Source: an uncultured Methylococcaceae bacterium
GTDB taxonomy: Bacteria > Pseudomonadota > Gammaproteobacteria > Methylococcales > Methylomonadaceae
DNA length: 5,475 bases
Direction of reading: 5' to 3'
NCBI GenBank assembly: GCA_903903365.1
Contig: CAIUYS010000593.1
Coordinates: 1 to 5,475, forward strand
Part shown: piece after piece, positions 1 to 4,333 of the stretch
How the letters are laid out: every line of letters begins with the position of its first letter
How positions within the stretch are numbered: the stretch's first letter is position 1
The notes under the pieces: model-generated
Told to the model about the DNA's origin: nothing
Database searches by the model: none
Seen by the model: the letters and a program-made list of their open reading frames with translations, nothing else
Translations under genes and position numbers: made by a program

Positions 1-24
1 CAACTTTAAACGACTTCCCCGTAT

Positions 25-513
25 TCATGTTTTTTCTGTAGTCAGCGCTTCAACAATAGCCGCGTATTCATTCACTTTAGGTCGATATAAAAACAGTCCT
101 AAGGCAGATATTCCTGAGAATATAAACAACGTATTAAAGTTGTCCCCTAAAATAAACATGACAAAGCCAAAAATACCAACGCTTTCGATCAGTGACATGG
201 ATACAATAATCGTCACTAAATAACGTTTTTTTGCCTCCAGTCTGGATGCCATATTTGAGCATGGCATGGTTTGATTAATTCGCAGTTGAATGTACCGAAG
301 TAAATTAGTCAACGGCAAGGTGGCGATGGCCACAATGTAGAGTAGGGTTCTAATCAGGACTCGCTGAGTTTCCGGCAGGGGTTGTTGTATCTGGTCGCCA
401 AAAATCAAGCAGACGATAATATAAGTTATCAGTAATGCTAGCATGATGCCCTGGACAACCTTGGGCAAAATAAGATCAGATTTTAATTGTTCAGGTTCGA
501 GTTGACCCGGCAT
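25..513 (-). CDS. Small four-helix inner-membrane protein of unknown function
   Basis: I do not recognise a named family. The product is 162 residues with a short polar amino terminus and four hydrophobic segments at about residues 21-39, 52-72, 98-123 and 126-143, then a polar tail ending TTEKT, so it should be an integral inner-membrane protein. The third segment contains a buried glutamate in SLIESVGIFGFV, which loosely resembles the ion-binding helix of rotary ATPase c subunits; this is a motif likeness only, because c subunits are shorter hairpins. Two in-frame ATGs lie five codons apart, at 526-528 and 511-513. The inner one is preceded by AGGA at a 6-nt spacing, whereas the outer has no visible ribosome binding site, so I chose 513 (the longer form would be 167 aa). 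It is transcribed away from the two plus-strand genes on its right. Confidence 0.75.
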   Translation of the reverse strand: MPGQLEPEQLKSDLILPKVVQGIMLALLITYIIVCLIFGDQIQQPLPETQRVLIRTLLYIVAIATLPLTNLLRYIQLRINQTMPCSNMASRLEAKKRYLVTIIVSMSLIESVGIFGFVMFILGDNFNTLFIFSGISALGLFLYRPKVNEYAAIVEALTTEKT

Positions 514-595
514 TTTGTTTCCTGGCATGTTAATAAATATTGATGATACTAAATCCGGTGGCTTTTTCCTGTTTTTCTGTCAGGTATCAGGTGCT

Positions 596-624
596 TTGAC
601 AGCTAAAAAACAGAGCAGGCTAAA
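596..624 (+). promoter_or_regulatory. Possible sigma-70 promoter in the divergent intergenic region
   Basis: A perfect TTGACA lies at 596-601, about 85 bp before the start of the gene at 685. The matching -10 is poor: GCTAAA at 17-bp spacing or CTAAAT at 18 bp. A better-looking TATGAT at 644-649 lacks a good -35. The call rests mainly on the consensus -35 and on position. Confidence 0.25.
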
Positions 625-684
625 TGTCAGGTTTAATAAATGCTATGATAAGGGCTAATATCATACTATACATAGAGCATTGCG

Positions 685-1218
685 ATGGACATTCTTAGCT
701 TAACAGTCGGCAAGACCTTTTCGTTTAACGTGCCGGAGGAAAGTATGAGTATCATTTTAAATAGTGGTGCGCCCATGCTGGTTTTTAATTTTTCATTGTC
801 AGAAAAAAATATTGCTGCATTCCGAAATGGCGTGTCTTCATTTGGATTGTTCGCTGAAAAAAACCTTTTGTTTTTTTTATTTAAAATAGAGGGATTTCTT
901 GATTGGTCCGATTTGGCTTTTACCATTCATCTGGTTCAGGATGAGGAAATAGAAGATCACGATAGTTACCTGCCTTTTAATCTGGTTTTAGTGGATTCCA
1001 GTACCAGCATCATAAAAGCGCTCAGAATGGTTACGGTATCGCCCACATTTCGGTCGGTTCTTGTTAGAGCCATTGAGCGACAACATCAAGAGCCTTTTAA
1101 CGTCATTGAATATTACAAGGATATTAAACTTGTATATGACACTTATCCTGAAGTTGTTTTAATGTTAAAAAAGGCGCTTATCGTTGAACAAGGCGGCAGA
1201 ACCTTCAATGACAACTAA
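685..1218 (+). CDS. Hypothetical protein, first gene of a two-gene unit
   Basis: The product is 177 residues and I do not recognise its family. There is no signal peptide, convincing membrane helix or metal motif. The amino-terminal half is rich in alternating hydrophobic residues (for example ILNSGAPMLVFNFSLSEKN and the stretch FFLFKIEGFLDWSDLAFTIHLV), which suggests a beta-rich domain; the carboxy-terminal third (from about residue 115) looks helical, with RAIERQHQEPFNVIEYYKDIK. A soluble alpha/beta protein is likely. The start is uncertain. The ATG at 685 has only a weak AGAG ahead of it, while the in-frame ATG at 745 (codon 21) is preceded by a full GGAGGA at 735-740, which would give a 157-residue protein. 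The next gene begins 63 bp downstream on the same strand, so the two are probably co-transcribed. Confidence 0.65.
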   Translation: MDILSLTVGKTFSFNVPEESMSIILNSGAPMLVFNFSLSEKNIAAFRNGVSSFGLFAEKNLLFFLFKIEGFLDWSDLAFTIHLVQDEEIEDHDSYLPFNLVLVDSSTSIIKALRMVTVSPTFRSVLVRAIERQHQEPFNVIEYYKDIKLVYDTYPEVVLMLKKALIVEQGGRTFNDN

Positions 1219-1281
1219 TGACAAGCAACGCTGAAAAGCGCATCAATATTAATTTCTTATCCAGACTAAACCGGGAGCACC

Positions 1282-1821
1282 ATGCACGAACTAACTGAAA
1301 GCGAGCTATATCAAGCCCTGAAATATGCCAAAAACATAGAAGAAGACGATGCCCAAATAATTATGTCTCAATTTGAGATAGATCAGCCTCAGCTTTTCCA
1401 AACACTATTTGGCATATTTACGTCTATTGTTGCGGATCAAAATCAGGATATGGCGCACCTGTTTATGGATTTGTGTTTTGATGTGCTCTGTGTGTATCAA
1501 AAATCGTTTGGTGGCACGCCAAAATCTATCGACGACCCCACCTGGATGGAAAAGCAAGCCGTTCTGTTGGAAGCCGAGTTTGCTTTATTACTGCAAAACC
1601 GGTCTTTTGATGAAGCGAAGAGAGAGGGGATTCAGGAACATTTTGCGACGTATAAACAGAATATACTTCAGCTGGGCTTGGTGAAGTTTTTGAATGAATG
1701 TATTGATGAATTTGCTGCTGAACAGGTCAGTCGGGTACCCGCCATTGAATTGACTCAAGCCATGATATTACTGGTAGTTAAATTGTTTAACGATTTATAT
1801 GACAAACCGGCGCGGCATTAA
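1282..1821 (+). CDS. Hypothetical all-helical protein, second gene of the unit
   Basis: The product is 179 residues and no family is recognised. It is acidic, reads as almost entirely helical, and has no signal peptide. Its hydrophobic stretches (AHLFMDLCFDVLCVYQ at about residues 58-73; LTQAMILLVVKLFNDLYD near the end) are amphipathic or short, more like core helices than membrane spans. The ATG at 1282 has GGGAG at 1273-1277, an acceptable ribosome binding site with slightly short spacing. It follows the 685-1218 gene by 63 bp with no obvious terminator between them, only a 4-bp GAAA-loop hairpin at 1229-1240, so a shared transcript is likely. The two proteins may act together, but nothing in the sequence says how. 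The gene ends just before the mobile-element region, so it is the last chromosomal-looking gene on this side. Confidence 0.7.
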   Translation: MHELTESELYQALKYAKNIEEDDAQIIMSQFEIDQPQLFQTLFGIFTSIVADQNQDMAHLFMDLCFDVLCVYQKSFGGTPKSIDDPTWMEKQAVLLEAEFALLLQNRSFDEAKREGIQEHFATYKQNILQLGLVKFLNECIDEFAAEQVSRVPAIELTQAMILLVVKLFNDLYDKPARH

Positions 1822-1843
1822 TAAATTTAGATGATAGCCAGAG

Positions 1844-1870
1844 GGGGGATTTATTTAAAAAATATCCCCT
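1844..1870 (+). terminator. Possible hairpin terminator after the two-gene unit
   Basis: GGGGAT at 1845-1850 pairs with ATCCCC at 1864-1869, with a G-T pair outside and A/T pairs possible across the inner T-rich and A-rich arms. It lies 23 bp after the stop of the gene at 1282. No T-run follows directly, so it may be weak or only an RNA-stabilising hairpin. Confidence 0.35.
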
Positions 1871-1922
1871 AGCCCAGGCCCCTCCGAGATTGTGTTGGTT
1901 TTTAGTTGGAGCTGACCGCCAG
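1869..1922. repeat. Left copy of a long inverted repeat bracketing the mobile region
   Basis: These 54 bp match the reverse complement of 4132-4183. By hand alignment 42 of 54 columns are identical, with two single-base gaps. The best block is TTTTTAGT..GG..CTGACCGCCA at 1899-1921. The copy also forms a small hairpin, AGCTG-ACCGC-CAGCT. It could be the end of an ancient transposable unit or one of a family of dispersed repeats. Confidence 0.6.
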
Positions 1923-1926
1923 CTAT

Positions 1927-1950
1927 CGACCCAGACTGTGTGAAAACTCA
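1927..1950 (+). repeat. Left terminal inverted repeat of the MITE-like element
   Basis: It is a 24-bp exact inverted match to 2084-2107. Outside the perfect match the next base differs (T1926 against T2108, where A would be needed), then TA follows on both sides. Confidence 0.85.
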
Positions 1951-2083
1951 CAAACAAAATCTTCAGAGGTTGAATTTACTCCATTTACTTGTAAAAACAG
2001 AGTCAACTATCAATGGTTACTCCCATTTTAAAGTGTAATTTAATCAATAATCCGTTAATTATTTCCACCGGTATTGGTGATTT

Positions 2084-2107
2084 TGAGTTTTCACACAGTC
2101 TGGGTCG
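2084..2107 (-). repeat. Right terminal inverted repeat of the MITE-like element
   Basis: It begins TGAGTTTTCACACAGTCTGG and is the exact reverse complement of 1927-1950. Confidence 0.85.
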
Positions 2108-2128
2108 TTAGTGAGCCTTTAACCATCA

Positions 2129-2149
2129 GTTTATTTCCCTGATATAAAC
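2129..2149. repeat. Small inverted repeat downstream of the recombinase
   Basis: GTTTAT at 2129-2134 pairs with ATAAAC at 2144-2149 around a 9-nt loop. It may be a secondary hairpin of the recombinase transcript or part of a recombination site; no function is shown. Confidence 0.3.
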
Positions 2150-2164
2150 GTCCGCTTTGGAGAT

Positions 2165-2186
2165 GCGACCGTTTTTCAACGGTCGC
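2165..2186 (-). terminator. Strong hairpin 3' of the tyrosine recombinase
   Basis: GCGACCGTT (2165-2173) and AACGGTCGC (2178-2186) form a perfect 9-bp stem with a 4-nt loop, 19 bp beyond the recombinase stop codon. Position suggests a transcript end for that gene, but neither strand shows a good T-run after it. The perfect symmetry would also suit a recombinase binding site. Confidence 0.45.
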
Positions 2187-2204
2187 AGATATACTTTCTT
2201 AAAT

Positions 2205-2834
2205 CTAAATTTCGGTTTGTTCCGATATTTCAAGAGCGTCATCGACCTCGATACCGAGGTATCTGAATGTGCTTTCAAGTTTAGTGTGACCCAGTAAAAG
2301 TTGTACAGCCCGCAAATTTTTGGTTCTCCGATAGACAAGTGTGGCTTTTGTTCGCCGCATAGTATGGGTTCCATAAGCAGCAGGATCGAGACCAATAGAC
2401 TTTACCCAGTGTTCGACAATGCGAGCATATTGCCTGGTTGAGAGATGAGGCGAACTATGAATTCGACTCGGGAAAAGATATTGATCGGATTTGAGCTTGA
2501 TTTGGTTGATCCACGCTTCAAGTGAATCTCAAGTTTGTTCGGTTATCTCGAACTGAACAGGGCGATGCGTTTTTTGTTGCATGATAATGGCCCGCGATGA
2601 CACGCGGTTACTTTGAGCTACATCGCTTATTCGAAGTGTGACCAGATCGCATCCGCGTAACTTGCTATCAATGGCTAAGTTGAATAACGCCAATTCACGA
2701 ATGTTCTTAGTCATTTGCAAACGAATGCGAATTTCCCAAATCTCTTTCAATTTGAGAAGTGATTTCTGACTAATCAATTTGCCCTTGTTCCAAGGGGCTT
2801 GATGGTTCTTTTGATCATTGGTATCTTGATTCAT
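2205..2834 (-). pseudogene. Compact tyrosine recombinase, broken by one in-frame TGA
   Basis: This would be a 209-residue site-specific recombinase of the lambda-integrase superfamily that is essentially only the catalytic domain. Reading through the stop, the full active-site set is present: Arg60 (KLRGCDL), Lys88 (MQQKTHRPV), His157 and Arg160 (THTMRRTK), His183 (LLGHTKLEST) and the nucleophile Tyr192 (RYLG). Such proteins cut and rejoin DNA through a 3'-phosphotyrosine. Codon 102 (2529-2531) is TGA, where relatives as I recall them have arginine (EQTR). A CGA to TGA change explains it, with the frame continuing cleanly as DSLEAWI on the far side. The ATG at 2834 has TAGGAG 6 nt upstream, partly inside a small palindrome (2843-2854) that could mask it. 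As it stands it makes a 101-residue fragment lacking His-x-x-Arg and the tyrosine, so it should be inactive. A sequencing error or nonsense suppression is the alternative. Confidence 0.9.
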
Positions 2835-3085
2835 GACAAACTCCTAAAATTAGGTTGAGCAGTCTTATTGTCATGCAGTTTCCAGTCAGCAGTGAATAAT
2901 GAGTATATAATTGGCCAAAAACAGACAGCCCACCTATTTTGTTTAATCACCGTTGAAAATTTAACAGTTGTCAGCGTCCATATTTTCCAGGTTATTCTGT
3001 ACGTTTATATAGTAAATCAATACCTTAAATAGCAACTGTAATTTTCATGCGGATTATAGAAAATGTATAATTCTGCTTCACATAA
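2835..3085. other. Non-coding spacer upstream of the recombinase
   Basis: These 251 bp are AT-rich and I see no supported gene on either strand. Immediately upstream of the recombinase start is CCTAA-AA-TTAGG (2843-2854), overlapping its ribosome binding site. No clear promoter for the recombinase could be picked with confidence. Confidence 0.5.
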
Positions 3086-3193
3086 CCCAAAGCACTGCTG
3101 CAAACAGATGTCCTGGGCAACCGGATTTATGTGGCATGTTTCGACGCAACCGACATCCCTGGCGACGGTCGTAAGAGCTTGGTTGAATCATGA
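3086..3193 (+). pseudogene. Possible carboxy-terminal gene remnant, 35 codons
   Basis: An open frame without any start codon runs from after a TAA at 3083-3085 to TGA at 3191-3193. It contains the protein-like run GNRIYVACFDATDIPGDGRK. It ends 13 bp before the ATG of the next hypothetical gene, the kind of spacing seen inside an operon, so it may be the tail of a gene that once preceded it, cut off at its left by the recombinase segment. A competing frame also gives a 30-residue ORF from an ATG at about 3108 ending at a TAG just before 3207. Neither is recognised, and the call rests only on composition and spacing. Confidence 0.3.
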
Positions 3194-3206
3194 GAGATAG
3201 GGTCGT

Positions 3207-3545
3207 ATGAGTATCGGTTACCGCATATTTATTGTCGAGGAAGAGGCCATCTTTCCTATTTCACAAAAAACTTTCAACGAATTGTATTCGGGTAAAGTCG
3301 GCGCCCTTACGAAGTTCGCGAATCAAACCGTTCAAATTGCTGTAGTCATTTACACAGTGCATCAGCGAAAACCAAAAACAATAATTCAAATCGATTGTGA
3401 ACGCATCAGAATTATGGAGGACGGTTCAATCGATGAAATCTATGTACACGAAGGCCGCCATGTATCGAACCACTGTGGCCGGGGTTCTTTGTGCGCCTCT
3501 TGGTGTTACCCCTGTTGCAAGTTCATCCCGATATTGAACAATTAA
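3207..3545 (+). CDS. Small hypothetical protein with a replaced, spurious C-terminus
   Basis: The 112-codon ORF begins MSIGYRIFIVEEEAIFPISQ and runs normally to about residue 80 (EDGSIDE). I have an impression of a family of conserved bacterial proteins of unknown function that start MSIGYRI; no function is known to me. The segment has an alpha/beta look with strands such as VQIAVVIYTV and TIIQIDCERIRI. From about residue 83 the frame reads the antisense strand of an integrase fragment, so the tail RHVSNHCGRGSLCASW and the following cysteines are not native. The gene was therefore cut near 3440-3453 and its true 3' end lost. The start is preceded by a GAGAGATAGGG stretch that can serve as ribosome binding site. 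It may still be expressed as a chimera, but it is more likely a decaying fragment. Confidence 0.5.
   Translation: MSIGYRIFIVEEEAIFPISQKTFNELYSGKVGALTKFANQTVQIAVVIYTVHQRKPKTIIQIDCERIRIMEDGSIDEIYVHEGRHVSNHCGRGSLCASWCYPCCKFIPILNN
3440..3453. other. Rearrangement junction between two unrelated gene fragments
   Basis: Left of this point the plus strand codes a hypothetical protein; right of it the minus strand codes an integrase core-binding domain. Both lose their family-like sequence here, so the two genes were joined tail to tail by deletion or inversion. No repeat or target duplication is obvious at the join, which suggests an illegitimate event. Confidence 0.6.
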
Positions 3546-3872
3546 AGCCGGGGTTATATCAGATAATAGATAGTCGCCCATTTTTTCAGACCACCATGTA
3601 AGCTGTTGCTTTTGGTGTGATGCTTGCTTGGGCTTTGTCGGTAATACATCCTTAATGTACCTGTCCACCAAATCAGCAAAGGTATGTTTTTTCGCTTCGG
3701 CGGTTTTGAAGTGTCGCCCCTCTCTAATGGCACTCTCGGTATCTTGTACCCACTTCTTAGGGTCCGTTTTTCGCTTGAAGGTGGCGCGTTGTGCTGGGTA
3801 GCCTTTCAGCCTGACTTCTGCTTTAAAGCTCTAAGTTCCATCTTGTGCGGTGCGTTCTGTGATAGTTGCCAT
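3453..3872 (-). pseudogene. Phage/island-type integrase: N-terminal fragment with early stop
   Basis: Translation from ATG 3870-3872 gives MATITERTAQDGT, a TAG at codon 14 (3831-3833), then continuous integrase-like sequence: SFKAEVRLKGYPAQRATFKRK, KKWVQDTESAIREGRHFKTA, EAKKHTFADLVDRYIKDVLP, then WWSEKMGDYLLSDITPALIV and TPATVVRYMAA. This is the arm-type-site/AP2-like amino-terminal domain followed by the SAM-like core-binding domain of integrases that insert islands and prophages. Such proteins are usually about 320-400 residues; only about 140 codons remain and the whole catalytic domain is absent. Homology stops near 3453, where the frame runs into the antisense of the hypothetical gene and meets a TGA at 3426-3428. 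Two lesions therefore make it dead. It differs in architecture from the compact recombinase at 2205-2834 and is not its missing part. Confidence 0.85.
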
Positions 3873-3956
3873 AATTGTTCTTATAGGGTAACCATCGGCT
3901 TTCTGATATGATGCTTTCAGCCATTGCTTAACCCTGTCTGATAAGTTAATCGGTAA

Positions 3957-3998
3957 GGCCTTGCTGGTGCTGATTACACCCTCAAGGCCGCTTTTTTT
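3957..3998 (+). terminator. Intrinsic terminator, plus strand, without an obvious gene
   Basis: GGCCTTG (3957-3963) pairs with CAAGGCC (3983-3989), with an inner GGTG/CACC pairing, and a run of seven T follows at 3992-3998. This is a textbook rho-independent terminator pointing right, yet no plus-strand gene ends just before it. It may have belonged to a gene lost when the integrase arrived, or it may insulate the channel gene from readthrough. Confidence 0.6.
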
Positions 3999-4043
3999 CT
4001 AGGGTTTTATTATATACTGGTGGCGCAATTAACTATAAATAAG

Positions 4044-4088
4044 GGTAATAAATGGCAATAACTGACAATAAGATAAACAGGCAATAAC
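4044..4088. repeat. Four 9-bp near-repeats, three in 10-bp phase
   Basis: GGTAATAAA (4044), GGCAATAAC (4054), GACAATAAG (4064) and GGCAATAAC (4080) share the pattern GRYAATAAN. The first three start exactly 10 bp apart, one helical turn. Lying upstream of the integrase, they could be arm-type integrase sites or an operator array. AT-rich chance similarity cannot be excluded. Confidence 0.4.
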
Positions 4089-4102
4089 AGAATTTTCTGT
4101 TA
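4085..4102. repeat. 18-bp palindrome, possible protein-binding site
   Basis: TAACAGAA-TT-TTCTGTTA is a perfect inverted repeat with 8-bp arms and a 2-bp centre. Size and symmetry fit a dimeric regulator site or a recombinase core site. It overlaps the last of the 9-bp near-repeats. Confidence 0.45.
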
Positions 4103-4131
4103 AGTATCTAATGTCTCTTGTTGGCTGTGGG

Positions 4132-4183
4132 TTGGCGGTCAGTTCCCACTAAAAATCAATGCACGCTCGGCGGGGCTTGGTAG
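4132..4183. repeat. Right copy of the long inverted repeat
   Basis: These 52 bp pair in inverted orientation with 1869-1922 at about 78 percent identity over the aligned columns. The block TGGCGGTCAG....CACTAAAAA is best conserved. In this copy the shared core lies in the loop of a different hairpin, GTGGG/CCCAC at 4127-4149, so both copies present the same core inside a stem-loop built from different bases. Confidence 0.6.
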
Positions 4184-4227
4184 ATTACGCCTTGCCAATT
4201 CAATCTTGAAATGCTCTGCAAACAAAA

Positions 4228-4257
4228 GCGACAAAAACTGTTCATCTCGTATATAGT
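4228..4257 (+). promoter_or_regulatory. Possible promoter of the mechanosensitive channel gene
   Basis: GCGACA (4228-4233) and TATAGT (4252-4257) are separated by 18 bp, and match the sigma-70 -35 and -10 at 4 and 5 of 6 bases. They lie 77 bp before the channel start codon. No other candidate in 4184-4333 looks better. Confidence 0.3.
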
Positions 4258-4333
4258 AAAGCGGTTTATGATAGCGCAATGTCCAATTTTTAAGATCCTT
4301 CTGTTTATTTACCGCCGGCTTTAGCTTTATTCT

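Larger units (their letters stand above)
1926..2108. mobile_element. MITE-like element with 24-bp perfect terminal inverted repeats
   Basis: The segment 1927-1950 is the exact reverse complement of 2084-2107; the left end reads CGACCCAGACTGTGTGAAAA and the inner bases ACTCA complete it. The dinucleotide TA stands immediately outside both ends (1924-1925 and 2109-2110), as expected for a TA target duplication. The 183-bp body is AT-rich with no ORF of note, only small hairpins such as AATGG-TTACTC-CCATT. Size, long perfect ends and lack of a transposase fit a non-autonomous miniature element mobilised in trans, plausibly by a TA-targeting transposase of the IS630/Tc1 type. That assignment rests on the TA alone. 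The perfect ends suggest recent activity. It sits immediately after the left inverted-repeat copy at 1869-1922. Confidence 0.75.
3873..4131. other. Integrase upstream region with repeats and a terminator
   Basis: There is no gene with a start codon here. The minus-strand frame of the integrase stays open upstream of its ATG for 42 codons (to a TAG at 3999-4001), giving a protein-like run including SDRVKQWLKASYQKADGYP. It has no ATG, GTG or TTG, so it is either a fused remnant or chance. The rest holds the terminator at 3957-3998, the repeats at 4044-4088 and the palindrome at 4085-4102. An integrase attachment region would normally lie in this position. Confidence 0.4.

Noticed and set aside
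31..513. ATP synthase subunit c identity for the small membrane protein
   Set aside because: Only the ES..IFG helix motif is similar; the protein has four helices and twice the usual length, with no ATPase genes nearby.
666..926. 86-codon minus-strand ORF
   Set aside because: It is antisense to the better-supported 685-1218 gene and has no ribosome binding site or recognisable sequence.
1409..1684. 91-codon plus-strand ORF
   Set aside because: It lies wholly inside the 1282-1821 gene in another frame, with arginine- and tryptophan-rich unnatural composition.
2126..2395. 89-codon minus-strand ORF at the 3' end of the compact recombinase
   Set aside because: It is in a different frame from the recombinase, whose frame there carries the HxxR, His and Tyr motifs.
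3474..3522. Cysteine cluster in the tail of the 3207-3545 ORF, resembling a zinc-binding motif
   Set aside because: These codons are the complement of an integrase core-binding domain, so the cysteines are a by-product of antisense reading.
3684..3911. 75-codon plus-strand ORF opposite the integrase fragment
   Set aside because: It is the complement of the integrase amino-terminal domain and has no supporting start signal or recognisable protein.
4044..4102. CRISPR array
   Set aside because: The repeats are only 9 bp, imperfect, and separated by 1 to 7 bp, with no spacer structure or cas gene.
1869..4183. Integron attC sites as the identity of the inverted repeat pair
   Set aside because: The copies are inverted, not direct, and lack the RYYYAAC/GTTRRRY core pairs; the nearby recombinases lack the visible features of an integron integrase.
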